NCBI GenBank assembly: GCA_027625915.1
Contig: JANTQA010000063.1
Span: forward strand, 7,459,501-7,523,500
Length of the DNA: 64,000 nt
Source of the DNA: Anaeramoeba flamelloides
Taxonomy: Eukaryota; Metamonada; Anaeramoebidae
Direction of reading: 5' to 3'
Shown: positions 11,535 to 22,993 of the stretch, piece by piece
How positions within the stretch are numbered: position 1 is the first letter of the stretch
Layout: every line of letters begins with the position of its first letter
The notes under the pieces: model-generated
The model's input: only the letters and a program-made list of their open reading frames with translations
Told to the model about the DNA's origin: nothing
Database searches by the model: none
Program-made: the position numbers and the translations under genes

Positions 11535-12700
11535 ACACCTAAATGCGATAAATTCGCCGGATGTCTTTACTTGTTCGCAAAAGCCTTTATTGTTCATTAA
11601 TAAATGCTTTTTTAACCAATAAATACTTTTTCTAGGATGTGGACTTTTTGCGAATAAGTGTTTTTTTCTTGCAGAAAAGGCCGGTTTTTTCACAAATAGG
11701 GACTGTATTTCGCAAATAAAACACATCTAATAATCAGGTTTGTTGGAAAAATACTCTCTCAATTTTGAAGATATTTTTGTTTCAGATCTTAATTCAAATA
11801 AAAAAAAAAATTTCTTGGGAAATAAAACCAAAATAAAAGATTTCGAATTATTAATTGTAAATTTATTTCTATTCTTTGAAAATAATTAAAGGAAAAGAAA
11901 AATATTTTTTTTTGACAAAATAATTAAAATTCCAATTTTTGAAAAAACTAAACAATTAAAAAATCCAGAAAAATGTGTTGGAATCCAAGATATAAGAGTT
12001 TTTTTAAAACAGTATTTTACCTTCAAAAGTTAAATTCTCAAGAAGAAAGAAAAATTTCCAATATATTTAAGTGATCGATGAAAAAAAACTAAACTCTTCA
12101 ACTTCAGTGTTGGTATTTTTTCAAATTGTCAAATTAAGAAAAGAAGAACAACAAAGAGATAACAAGTTTCTCAAATAATAATTCTGAATTTGTGATTCTA
12201 TGAACCTTAACAATGAAAAGGATTTAAAACTGAAATACTTTCCTTTAGTTTTCAGGAACTTAAGAAAATTGTTTTGTTGTTAACAACCAAACCTAGATTT
12301 TTAATGTGGGATATATAGTATCCAAAATATTTTATTTTCAAAACAACATATAATGTAATGATGAATTGGGAAATGAGAATTTATCTCAAGTTGCTACTTG
12401 GGTTTATGAAAAGGATAGAGATATTTTACCAATCTAATCAGAACAAGAATAAAATTCATTAATTGTTTTGAACTGATCTTTATGTAATTTGATTTTTTTT
12501 TTGTCCTTTTTTAAAAATAATTTTATTTTAAATATCCTTTTGTTTTCTACTAAAGTTATCATCCTATAAATTACATCTAAAAGAAAGGACCCGATTAATA
12601 TAATGAATTTCATATTCTGGTAATTTCAGAAAATTCAAGAAAAAAAATTTTAAATTAAAAAAAATGATCTGTTTTTTTCTATCGAATTGATTGGCTCAAA
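11535..12700 (+). repeat. Dispersed repeat family A, copy 1
   Basis: About 1.15 kb matches 32255-33395 in the same orientation. Shared stretches include TTCATTAATAAATGCTTTTT, CACATCTAATAATCAGGTTT, AATGTGTTGGAATCCAAGAT and GGGTTTATGAAAAGGATAGA. No shared open frame and no clear terminal repeats are visible. It may be the remnant of a non-coding or long-dead mobile element, or a segmental duplication. Confidence 0.8.
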
Positions 12701-14576
12701 TTACCCTTCTGTGGAATTGGCTTTTTTTTTTAATAACTATAATTTGGCAAAAAATACAGTTATTGAAAAAATACTGTATATCCAAACGAAATAATTACAG
12801 TTCATAAAATCTCGACTTTTTGATGAGAAAGTCTAATAAATAAATAAAAAAATGATTTATGTTTTTGATTTTTATTACAACCCCTAGTTAATCTAGATTA
12901 CAATAGATCAAATTTTGAAATTTTTTATTTATTTTCAAATATCTGAATTAAAAAAAAATTAAAAAAGATAAATTGTTTTTTTTTGGAATTTAAAACAAAA
13001 AAAAATTAAGGAGGCAAGCATATATTACTATTATGTAAATTATACTTTTGGGAACCCAAATGAAGAAAAATATTTCTTGAATTCCTTTATCAATTGAAAT
13101 TTTTAAATCGTAATATCTTTTTTCACCCAATTTAATAAAATATCCCACATTAATTCAGAGTTGAATCTTTTTATTTCATTTTTCAATGTTTAAAACTGTT
13201 TTTTTAATGAAATTTTTAGTTTTATTAAATAATATTTTAAAACTTGAAATTTATTTTCAGATTGAGGCTTATAATTAATCATTAGACGAACAAAAAATCG
13301 ATATGGGAAGGTAATCATTTTTCAAAAAATCAATTTACAAGTTGAAAAAAAAAATCAATTTTTCCAAATAAATTTGTTGAAATCAACAATTAAAGAATTA
13401 TTTTTCAAAAAAAAAGAAATTTTAATTTTTTTTTCAATATATTTTTAATTTGGAAGGATAAAAAACAAGTCATTAATATAATTTTATTGACCCAATTATC
13501 ATTTATTCGATTTTTTTTTTTTTTTACAGTAATTTTTTTTTCTAAAATATATTTAAAATTCCTTTTTGAAATGTTTTTATCAGATAAGCCAAAAAAAAAA
13601 AGAAAATTATTGAAAATATTTAATAGAGGAATTAAATAATTAGAAATAAAAAAAAAAAATCCAAATTTCAGCCTAAAAAAGAGTAAATCTTTATAAAATA
13701 TGTAAAACAGCATTCATAATTTATTTTTGTTTGTACAATTTGATTGAAAAATAAATACCTTTAGAATCAAATAAAACCATATTTTTGAAGAATAATTTTA
13801 AATATATTCGTATTTATATATCAAAATCCGAAGTTAATCTATTAAATCCAATTTTAAATTACAATAATTATCTGGAATTCTTTAGAACTAAAAACTAATT
13901 GATTATTCAATAATTTTTCAAATTACAGTTTTTCAATTTAGAATTCAAAATATAAGCGAGATGAGAAGAAATTATTATACCAAAATTACTTATATGATCA
14001 ATAAAATGATTATTTTTAATTATATTATACCATCTATATTTTAATTGGTATGGAAATATTTTTTTTTCCCGGACACATCACCCTTTCCATAAATTATTGA
14101 CAATTCCTTTATTCATTTAAAGAAAGGATTAATACAATTTTATTTTCAATAAACGGTTGCACTTACAAATGATATAATATATCGATCCCATTAATTTTAA
14201 ACTTCATTATTGACTAGTATTTTATTATTTAAAATGCCTATTGTATTTTTTAGATAGATCTTAGTTCATTTTTTTGTGAGGTGTTTCAATTTTTTGATCA
14301 TTGTGAACCCGACTGATTCTTTTCTTTTAGGCTATTTAGAATTCTTGTAAAAAAATCCCTTTTAAACTTTTTTTGATATTTATTTTTTTTCTTTGATATC
14401 TGTGAAAAAAATTTGTTTTATTTGGTTTTTTTCCCATAACGACCTTGGAAAATTTTTTTTAATGTTCTTTGATTGTACCAACTGAGAAAGTTCAATTAAA
14501 TAATATATTCTTCAGTGAAAAGAATCATTATGTGCATCAAATATATTCTCAGAAAGTGGATAAACCCTTAAATGAT

Positions 14577-14600
14577 CTCTCTCTCTCTCTCTCTCTCTCT
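14577..14600. repeat. (CT)n microsatellite
   Basis: Twelve uninterrupted CT units. Confidence 0.95.
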
Positions 14601-15884
14601 TTACAAGTTTAATTCAAGTTTGAGAATAAAGAGTTAACTTACCAATAAGAAGAATAAATAAAAAATTAAAATATGATTATAAAATTAATCAATACCCTTA
14701 AATAAATTTGTATTCAGGTTAAAAAAATTGATATCATTGATAAAAATAAACTTGAAAGAGTAACTTAATCTAATTTAAATTTACTCACTAATAATTTCTT
14801 TTTATGAAAAATGGAAAAATGTCTTCGAATTATCACAATTGTACCTTTCTAAGATTGAAACAAAATTTAATTATATATATCACACTTTTAATTTCAAATC
14901 TCTAAACATAGAAGAATTCTTAAGGATATTCTAAATATTTCTTACAATTTTTTTAACAAGTTAAATTTGTTTTCAAAATTTAGTTTGTACTTGAAAATCT
15001 CTTAAAGTCATTTTTTTTGAAAAATTTTCAATCGATAATCTATTTGACATTTTTTTTTTTTGGTTTGATTTTGATTTTGAAAAGAGTAGTATTTTTTTGT
15101 ACTAATTTTGTCAGAATGAAAATTCAATTTGATGAGTAGATGTTAAATAACATAATAAAAAAACACACTCCAGAGTATGAAAGTAGTTCTTAAAAGAATA
15201 AAAGAAAAAATTCACTTTCTTCTGAAAATATTTTAAAGTGTTACCGAGGGTAAATAACCCATATAGACATGCTTTAACCCTTACAAAAATTTAACTCGTG
15301 TTTTTTTTTTCAGACTTGAGTATTAAAAGATAGGAAAAAACACATATATTCTTGGTTCAGATTTAAATTTACTTTAGAGGTTAGGTCTTTTATTTATCGA
15401 AATGGCTCAATAATATTAAATATTTTTGTTTCAAAAATGTTTTTAATATTTTAAAAATAAGTGGCTTTAAATGATTTTTTTATAAAAATTCATAAAAAGA
15501 TCTTTTTCATATTATTTTGTCAAAAAATTACCTTTCTATCTTTCAATATCTTAATAATTCTGTTTTAAAATTTATTTAAAGAGCTCTATTTCCTGTTTTT
15601 ATACTGTTTTCATTCCATTGGTTTGTTTCTTTTAATCGAGAGTCAGCCAATATTTTTTTGCATGGGTTAAATTTTGGTAATGGGTTAAAAAAAACACGGG
15701 TTATTTACACCACGATACAAATCTGATTCAAAAAACAATGAATTTATGAGTTCCAAAATATTAAGAGTAAAAAAAGACAAATAAGAAACGAGAATTTATT
15801 TAAATTAAAGGTTGAGTTATAAGATTGAAAAATAATTTTCTGAATTGGATTAAAAAAATTTGGTAATTTTAATGATTAACAATT

Positions 15885-16495
15885 AAAAACTTACCAACCT
15901 GTGATGTAAGATCATCTCAAAAAATCAACAATCAAAAACATATTCATTTTTAGAAAAAATTTCCAAAGAGTGACCCACAATTTTTAATTAAAATGGGTGT
16001 GAATTATAATTTGGAAAACAAATGTGTTAGTTTTTAAGTGTTCCTATTTATCTCTTTTTGAAATCTTGAATATTTTTTTTTCATCACCCAAATGAGTTAT
16101 TTTTATAACAAGAATATTACCAAATCAATTATTTATTAATTTTAGGGAGTTACAATATAATTACCTATTAGATTAAATCAATTTATATTGATTGTATACT
16201 TGAAGAAAACAATTTGTTTTAAAATTGAAGAAAACAGAACCTTTGGAAATTTGAAAAATGAAACAATGATTAATTTTTTTTTACATTTTGATTCTTTGAG
16301 ATTTGGGAATTCTTTTAATCTTCTTTTTTTTTGAAATGAATTTTTTTCCAATTATGATCCTCTTAAAATTTTTTTTTTGTTTTTTATATTTTTTCAATCA
16401 AAAGAGGGCTATTCCACAATACCCTTTCTAATTCCCAAGTCACCCCTTAGGTCTGGAACCAATTCATTGTAAATGACATGAGCCTTAAGAATCTT
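15885..16495 (+). repeat. Dispersed repeat family B, copy 1
   Basis: This matches about 30555-31220 in the same orientation. Shared text includes CTCAAAAAATCAACAATCAAA, AATGTGTTAGTTTTTAAGTG (GTGTTAGTTTTTGAAGTGTC in the other copy), AAATGAGTTATTTTT and CACAATACCCTTT. Copy 1 runs to within about 75 bases of the RCC1-BTB start, so that gene's immediate upstream region looks repeat-derived. Confidence 0.8.
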
Positions 16496-16570
16496 TGTCA
16501 AATTATTTTTTTATTTTTCCCACAATTTTTTCGGTATCTATTTGAGACATTATTTTCGACTTGAAAATTA

Positions 16571-18235
16571 ATGAACCTAAATTTTGTTAGAGGTGAGAAC
16601 AGAGGAGGCAATTTAGGAACAAACACTACTTCTTCAACCGATCAACCATTTCCTTATTCGAAAATTAAAAACATTGCAATGACATTTGATCGAACGTTCA
16701 TTCAACAAACCAACAATGTAACATTCCAAATTGGAGAGGGGATTACAAAAGAGCGAATTTACAAAATCAAGAACATTAAATACATTTGCTCGGGGAGATT
16801 TCATTTTCTTTTTCACTGTGAGGATGGGAAAATATATGCTTCGGGTGTGAACACTTACGGGCAGTGTGGCCACCCGAAAGAAGAGGATCAAATAGAGAAG
16901 ATCTCTGTTTTGCCAATTTTTTCAGCAAAAAAAGACTTGCCCAAGCCCATTGTCTCGATTCATGCAAACTCGCGTAACTCGTATTTTGTTTGTGGCGAAA
17001 AAAGATCACTCTATTCGTGTGGATATGGTCCACGCCTCGGGAACGGATCACAGGAGAGCGCGTTCGCGCCTGTTCTCAGTGTCTCCAAGGGGATCAAGTC
17101 TTTCTTTACCTCACCAAACGGGACGCATTTTTTTTTCATTGATGACAAAAACTCCCTTTATGGCTGCGGTGATGGCAGCTTTGGGTGTTTGGGGAATGGG
17201 GCAGGCTCAGACCATAAGAAACCAACAAGAATTAAACCGAAATTATTTAAGGTGAACACAATCAAGGACATTGCCTGTGGTTACAATTATTCAATTCTAA
17301 TCACCAAGAAAGGTTCCCTCTATTTCGCAGGGAAGGTTGAACTCAATTCTGGAATGAACAACTGGGCTTGGAATTATCATCAGAAATCTCAGAATATTCT
17401 TCAAATTAGTGCTGGAAAAAAGCAATTTACAATGCTTGACGTCTTTGGGCAAGTGTACTTTTTTGAAGTTACAAAAACAGCCTATCAACAGAAAAATTAT
17501 GTAAAAACTATTTTTTTAACGGACTACCGTAACATCACTTTAGTTTCAGGTCCAGGCTCTGTTGTAGTATTCGAAAAAAGCATTGACAAAACGTTATATT
17601 CTGATCTTTTGAATCTTTGGGAAAGGAAAGAATTTACCGACATCGAGATTTGTGGGATTAAATGTCATTCATTATTAATCAAATTTCGATTGGGAATTGA
17701 ACCTTCATTGCTCAAAGAGAAGTTGGACCAAAAAAAATGGAGAAAAAAGAAAGACGAAATCAACGAATTATTAAAATGGGTCTATACCGATTCTCTTCCT
17801 CAAAATGATAAATTAGTGAAAAAAATTACAAAAATTTGCAAGAATTTGGGAATTCAAGATTCTTTAAAAAATTCTTTGTTGTCTTCTTTCGAGGCAATGT
17901 ATAATGACCAAGAGTCAAAGGATTTTACATTGCTTTCAGAAAAAGAACCTATTTCCGTTCACAGATTGGTATTAATCGCCCGCAGTGATTTGTATAGGGG
18001 AATGTTTTTAAATATCAACGAAGACTTGGATTCAATTACAGATTATTCCGGGTACCCCCCAGAAGTCATCAAAATCATAATAAAATTCATGTACCTCGGG
18101 GGTAATATCAAAGTTAATACCCACCATGAAGAGATTTACGAAGCACAAGAATATTTTCAATTAAATATGGATTCTCTTTTAAAAGATATCGTTACACCTG
18201 GAATTTTAAAATTTGAGTCAAAGGGTGAAAATTAG
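16571..18235 (+). CDS. RCC1-repeat / double BTB domain protein
   Basis: This is a single-exon gene of 554 codons; TGA at 16562 closes the frame just upstream of the ATG. The N-terminal two thirds carry RCC1-type beta-propeller repeats seen as IYASGVNTYGQCG (about 87), LYSCGYGPRLGNG (about 147), LYGCGDGSFGCLGNG (about 196) and LYFAGK (about 252). The C-terminus has two BTB/POZ folds. The first (about 355-435) starts EFTDIEICGIKCHSL. The second (about 450-545) has the canonical VHRLVLIARSDLYRGMF. RCC1-BTB proteins of this type are greatly expanded in some protists and are thought to act as adaptors, for instance with cullin-3 ligases or small GTPases. The exact partner here is unknown. The propeller half, around 16770-17250, is clearly richer in G+C than the BTB half and the flanks. 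Repeat family B abuts the 5' side. Confidence 0.94.
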   Translation: MNLNFVRGENRGGNLGTNTTSSTDQPFPYSKIKNIAMTFDRTFIQQTNNVTFQIGEGITKERIYKIKNIKYICSGRFHFLFHCEDGKIYASGVNTYGQCGHPKEEDQIEKISVLPIFSAKKDLPKPIVSIHANSRNSYFVCGEKRSLYSCGYGPRLGNGSQESAFAPVLSVSKGIKSFFTSPNGTHFFFIDDKNSLYGCGDGSFGCLGNGAGSDHKKPTRIKPKLFKVNTIKDIACGYNYSILITKKGSLYFAGKVELNSGMNNWAWNYHQKSQNILQISAGKKQFTMLDVFGQVYFFEVTKTAYQQKNYVKTIFLTDYRNITLVSGPGSVVVFEKSIDKTLYSDLLNLWERKEFTDIEICGIKCHSLLIKFRLGIEPSLLKEKLDQKKWRKKKDEINELLKWVYTDSLPQNDKLVKKITKICKNLGIQDSLKNSLLSSFEAMYNDQESKDFTLLSEKEPISVHRLVLIARSDLYRGMFLNINEDLDSITDYSGYPPEVIKIIIKFMYLGGNIKVNTHHEEIYEAQEYFQLNMDSLLKDIVTPGILKFESKGEN

Positions 18236-18654
18236 ATTTTCAGAAAGAACCCTTTATTTCTAGAATTATAAACTTTACCCAAAAAGGGTGAATTTCTCCA
18301 ATATTATCTTTTTTTAATAAATTCAGATGGTTCAATGATCAATTGAGAATAAATAATGAAAAAAATAAAGATATTTATTTTTTTTAATCATTATGATCAA
18401 TGACCAACATATGATTTAAAAATTGAATTGTTATCACTTGTTCTTTCCATCATTTTTGTTTTATTAATTTTCAAAAAGAAATATTAGGATTAATTTTTTT
18501 CATTATTTATTTGGCCAATTAATTTTAAATAATCTTTTCTTTCTTTATTTATTAAGAGAAAGGATGAATTAGAGAAAAAATTACCAAAATAAAAAAATTG
18601 AAAAGAAGAAAAATAATTAAAATTGATTTTGTTTCTGTTGAAGGTGAAACAAAA

Positions 18655-19155
18655 TATTTTTCCAAATTTCAATTATTTTTTCTAATTGATCTTTGAAAGA
18701 GCAAATAAGAAATAATTAGAATAATATACATTAGAGAATAGTTGATCCCCATATGAAATATAACCAATAATCATTATATTTCCTTCAAAAAATCAAAAAA
18801 TTAGAATTCTTATTATGTAATTGAGAAAAATAACAATGTTCATTTTGATCTTCAAATGAAGATCCAAATATAATTCCAATAGAAATCTATATCATTTTCC
18901 TACAACCATTTTTGCTCTTTCAATAAACCTAAAAGAACTGGTTTTTACATTCTGATTGTGGGCCTTGTAATAAAAAAATATTGTAAAACAATTCATATCT
19001 TAAATTCATATCGAAAAAATAGAAAATGTAAAAAAATGATTTCAATTTTGAAATTTTCAAAATATTTTTTTTTTTCTACTATTCATTTAAACACTTTAAA
19101 CACATGTAATTCTTCCATTACAACTGGACCATTTTGACAAAAAAATCCTTTATTA
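18655..19155 (+). repeat. Dispersed repeat family D, copy 2
   Basis: This is the most diverged and shortest D copy. It shares AAATAAGAAATAATTAGAAT and the AGTTGATCCCC segment with copies 3 and 4, and ends at CATTACAACTGGACCATTTT. Confidence 0.7.
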
Positions 19156-19514
19156 TTATAAGAAAGAAATAAGATGATTTTTATCTTAAATTAATTTTTT
19201 TTTACTATTGTTCCATATTCCTTTTTTTTTATATTCAGATTTTGTAAACCAGAAAAGAAATTTTTTTTTTTGAACTTAAAGAATGAAGTTATTTTTTATT
19301 TTAGATTGTAAATAGTCAAAAAAATGAGTAAAAAGTACATTTTTAGGACAATTTATATTTTCTAAATTACGGTGTTCCAATATAACAATTAGTATTAACT
19401 TTGGATTATTTTTTAAACTTGTATCGAAAAACTTGAAAAATTTGAAAATTCAATGAAAAGTTCTAAAAAATTTAATAAAATCTTTACTTTTCCTCTATTC
19501 TTTTAAACAATGTA

Positions 19515-20215
19515 AACTCTGTTTCAGTCAAAGAGGTCCAACATTTTTTCCAAGAATCAATTATTTTATATAATTGATTTTTAAAGAAAAAATAAGAAAT
19601 AATCAGAATAATATAATTCAAAGAATTGATGATATATACCTGAAAGAAAACTAATTATTCAATAAATTTTCTTAAAAATTTCAAAACTCAAATTTTTAGG
19701 ACCCCATTGAGAAAAAAACACTGTTCGTTTTGGTCTTCTATTGTTTTTTGAATAATAAATAGGAAACATTTTTCACTTCATTTTCCATATGTTTCTTTTA
19801 GAAATCAAGCCACCCAAACTATATGTGTTGGTATTTGTGGTCTTTATTTGAAAGAGGAAATATGAAAATGAAGTTAATTTTTTTTCACATTTTTTAAAAA
19901 AATATCAGAATCAAAGATTGAATAAAAAGCCAATAGAAATCAATATGATTTCTCAAGAATAATTTCCATCGTTTCAATAACCTTAGAATAATACATTTTT
20001 AACAAGTGAATATTGATCTTGCAATAAAAAAAAATTTTGCAACTGAATGAGGTTTTAAAAAAAAAATCGAAAAAAAGAAAAAAAAATGTGAAAAAATGAT
20101 TTAAATTTTGAAAATTTCCAAAATTTTTCCTTCTAATATCTATGTAAACCCTTTAAAAACGTGTATTTCACCTATTACAAATGGGCCCATTTGACTGGAA
20201 AATGATTTATATTCA
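19515..20215 (+). repeat. Dispersed repeat family D, copy 3
   Basis: This is the best-preserved D copy, about 700 bp. It starts CTGTTTCAGTCAAAGAGGTC and ends TTGACTGGAAAATGATTTAT. It contains an internal imperfect hairpin whose arms read CACTTCATTTTCCATATG and the complement of AAATATGAAAATGAAGT. Confidence 0.8.
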
Positions 20216-20229
20216 AAATAATAAATTAT

Positions 20230-21120
20230 ATTTCAAAAATTCTGACATAGTTTAAACAGTTGAAAGAATAACAACACTGCACTTTAAATTCAATTAGGGA
20301 AATAATTTTGATTTTACAAAACATTTCATTTTTTGTTTTTTCTTTGTTTTGTTTTCATTTCCTTTTTTGTAGTTATGTAATCTGTTTCTTTATATCTGAA
20401 AAATAGTTTATAAAACTGAAATCTCTATGAAATTCCCTTATAATTCTCATTTATTCACTATAAATAAATATATTTTAATTAAAAATCGATGACAAGTATT
20501 TTTTTACTGAAATTTAATCTCATTTTTTCTCGAAATAATACAAAGTTTTATCTTTATATTTTTATATCGTTTTGTTTTTATTTTCATTTCATCTATTTAG
20601 GGAAAATTGAAATTTTTTTCAAAATTTTAAACAGCTTAAAGAATAAAAATATTAGAATTTTATTCAATTTGAAAATAATTTTGAATTTATTTACTATTTC
20701 AAACATTAACTTAATTTTCACTTTTATTTTCTTTTTTTCAAGTTAATTTATCTATTTATCCCGATCGGGGATTTTTTTCTAATGGTTGATATAAGGTTAA
20801 AGTTGAGTGTGGTTAAATAGAAAAATCACATTAGATTAGTTGACCGTATCTCTAACCAGATGATCTATAATAACTTTTGTTGAAAATTTAACGAATTTAC
20901 TTATACTTTTTTTTCTTCTGCTCGTCTCGTCATATTGGTGACATCTGAATTTTTATTTTTGTATTTTTTTTTTTTCTTTTCTTTTATTTTGATAAAAGGG
21001 AATGCATTTTAAACAATAATAATATGACTCCTGAATTTTGATTTTAATATTAAGTTTGGAAAAATATAATAAATTGTTTTTTTTTTTGGCCAGATTTTTT
21101 ATTTTGAGTATGTTAAAATT
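20230..21120 (+). repeat. Dispersed repeat family C, two partial copies
   Basis: The first piece (about 20230-20420) has AAACAGTTGAAAGAATAACA and ATAATTTTGATTTTACAAA. The second (about 20600-21120) continues through the TAGAAAAATCACATTAGATT segment to GGAAAAATATAATAAATTG. It aligns with 47690-48215. Family C has no conserved ORF. Confidence 0.75.
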
Positions 21121-21704
21121 TTTGTAATATGTTTTAATTTCTCTGATTTGGGATTTTTATGATTTCTACATTAACCAAAGGGTTAAAATTGATATATTCA
21201 GTATATTTAATCAATATACCCTTTAGAATAGTTTATGGTTTGTTTCTCTTTAATTTATAGATTTAACTGTAATATTGGAAAATCTTTTGAAATTTTTTCG
21301 AATATTTTCAATTGATCAAAAAAAAATAGCCTTTCCGTTTTTGAAAAACTAAATATACTTAAACCTCATAGTTTAAAATTTAACATTTACCATGAAAATA
21401 TGAATTATTGATATTTCTTGTAAAAACTTTTAAATATCATTTGGAAATAAAATAATGCTTGATAATTTTGTTTTACTCTAATTAAAAATAATTTAGTTTC
21501 CTTAATACTAAAGCACAGAAAAGGAACTTGGATTTATTTTAGTATTTTAAGATTAAAAAAAAATTGAAAATTGAAAATGTAAAAATATGAATTTATGAAT
21601 TTTTTCAAAATAATTGTACATCTTTTCACCGATTTTATGGGATTTATGAAACGTTCTTTGTTTTTTTTTTTATTAATATTAAAAAGCAATCTCCATTCTT
21701 AGTT

Positions 21705-21705
21705 A

Positions 21706-21731
<26 letters not shown>
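21705..21731. repeat. (AT)n microsatellite
   Basis: Alternating AT run downstream of the minus-strand acidic protein gene. Confidence 0.9.
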
Positions 21732-21736
<5 letters not shown>

Positions 21737-21808
21737 ACTTATTATTATAATTAAGAAAATGAATTCAGAAAATATTAAAAAAACAAAAAGAAGATCAAGT
21801 ATTATCAT

Positions 21809-22993
21809 TTAATAATCCAAATCTTCTTCATACTCCTCTTCTTCAAATTCTGATTCTTCTTCTTCGAATTCAGATTCATCTTCTTGAGAATAAAAATCAG
21901 AATTATAAACACTTTCGTTATCATTGTTTGGAAAGACTTGAGAACCAGTTTCAAATTCGTCCGTATAAAATTCATCAGATCCATTCTCATTTTCATTTTC
22001 ATTTTCATTTTTATTTTCATTTTCAATCTTGTTTTCGTTTGTTGTATTCAAATTTTGTAATAAATGTTTATTTTCTTCAAGAATTTTTGGTTTTTCAAGA
22101 ATTGGATCCCTTTTCTGAATTATTTTTTGGGTTGAGTATTCTTCATCAGTTTCAAATGAATCTTTAGATTCCTCAGATTTGTTTCTGTCTTGAAAAGAAT
22201 TTTGATTGCGAGCAAATGAATTATTATTTCGGCTTTCTATCGATTCATTTTTAGAACCAGAGTTTTGTTTTATTTGATCTTCATTCTGGTTTTTAGTTCT
22301 TGTTTTTGTTTCACTCTTTTTGTTCTCATTAACGGTTTCGTTCATAAAACCAATTTTTAAATTTAATTTTTCTTTTTTGTGATCGCTCACATTTTCAATA
22401 ACTATTTTTTCTTGATCTTCGTTTTTATACTCCACTATGTATTTGGCTGTATTAATACTTTTGTTTGGTTTTTCCATTTCACGAATATTTGTTTCTACTA
22501 GTTTTTCTTTTTCTTTTTCTTTTTCTTTTTCTTTTTCTTTTTCTTTTTCTTTTTCTTGTTCTTGTTCTTTTTCTTTTTCTTGTTCTTTTTCTTGTTCTTG
22601 TTCTTGATAAAGGTTTTTGTTTTCAGTTAAATTATTTTGTTGGACATCTATTAACGGTCGAGTTGTTTGTTCATTTCCAATTTCTGTTTTTACTATTGTT
22701 TCATTGCCAACACCTGTTGTTTTCTTTTCGGTAACTTTAGCAATTATTATTTTTTTTCTTTTTTTTGTTTTACTGTTTTTTGTTTGTTTTTGAATTTTGT
22801 GTTGACTTTCAAAGGAATTGTATTTCTTTTTTTTCTGTAGTAATTCTTTTGTTGGGTTTGTTTTTTTTGTTTTTCCATGATAGTTCTCAAAATTAACCAA
22901 ATTTGCTTCAATTTCTTTTTGAAATGGATTGTTAGATTGAAACACCCCCCCAAACGCAACTTCGGGTTGGGCTTTTGAGATTGTGTCACCCAT
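21809..22993 (-). CDS. Acidic low-complexity protein with MG-start, unknown function
   Basis: A 394-codon single ORF starts at a good ATG (22993). I do not recognise the family. The N-terminus is MGDTISK, which fits the N-myristoylation pattern (Gly2, Ser6, Lys7) and would suggest membrane attachment. Near residues 20-28 is SNNPFQKE, an NPF tripeptide of the kind that binds EH domains. A Lys-rich stretch (about 40-90) is followed by a long QE/KE repeat (about 130-165) likely to form a charged single alpha helix. There is then a Ser/Asn-rich region, an NE repeat (about 330-345) and a strongly acidic tail with two near-identical DESEFEEEE units. Together these features would suit a membrane-anchored, disordered or helical scaffold. 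No introns are evident. Function is not assigned. Confidence 0.72.
   Translation of the reverse strand: MGDTISKAQPEVAFGGVFQSNNPFQKEIEANLVNFENYHGKTKKTNPTKELLQKKKKYNSFESQHKIQKQTKNSKTKKRKKIIIAKVTEKKTTGVGNETIVKTEIGNEQTTRPLIDVQQNNLTENKNLYQEQEQEKEQEKEKEQEQEKEKEKEKEKEKEKEKEKLVETNIREMEKPNKSINTAKYIVEYKNEDQEKIVIENVSDHKKEKLNLKIGFMNETVNENKKSETKTRTKNQNEDQIKQNSGSKNESIESRNNNSFARNQNSFQDRNKSEESKDSFETDEEYSTQKIIQKRDPILEKPKILEENKHLLQNLNTTNENKIENENKNENENENENGSDEFYTDEFETGSQVFPNNDNESVYNSDFYSQEDESEFEEEESEFEEEEYEEDLDY

Larger units (their letters stand above)
11299..16570. other. 5.3-kb spacer between AVL9 and the RCC1-BTB gene
   Basis: It contains repeat family A copy 1 (about 11535-12700), a (CT)n tract (14577-14600) and repeat family B copy 1 (about 15885-16495), which ends roughly 75 bases before the RCC1-BTB start codon. 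Between 12.7 and 15.8 kb I see only AT-rich unique-looking sequence with no credible exons. Confidence 0.6.
18236..21808. other. 3.6-kb spacer of D and C repeats
   Basis: It holds two direct copies of family D (about 18655-19155 and 19515-20215), followed at once by family C fragments (about 20230-20420 and 20600-21120). An (AT)n tract lies at 21705-21731. No gene is supportable; the 85-codon plus-strand ORF at 20489-20746 is repeat sequence. Confidence 0.65.

Noticed and set aside
20489-20746. Plus-strand 85-codon ORF rich in F, L, I and N
   Set aside because: It lies within the family C repeat and is not conserved in other copies.
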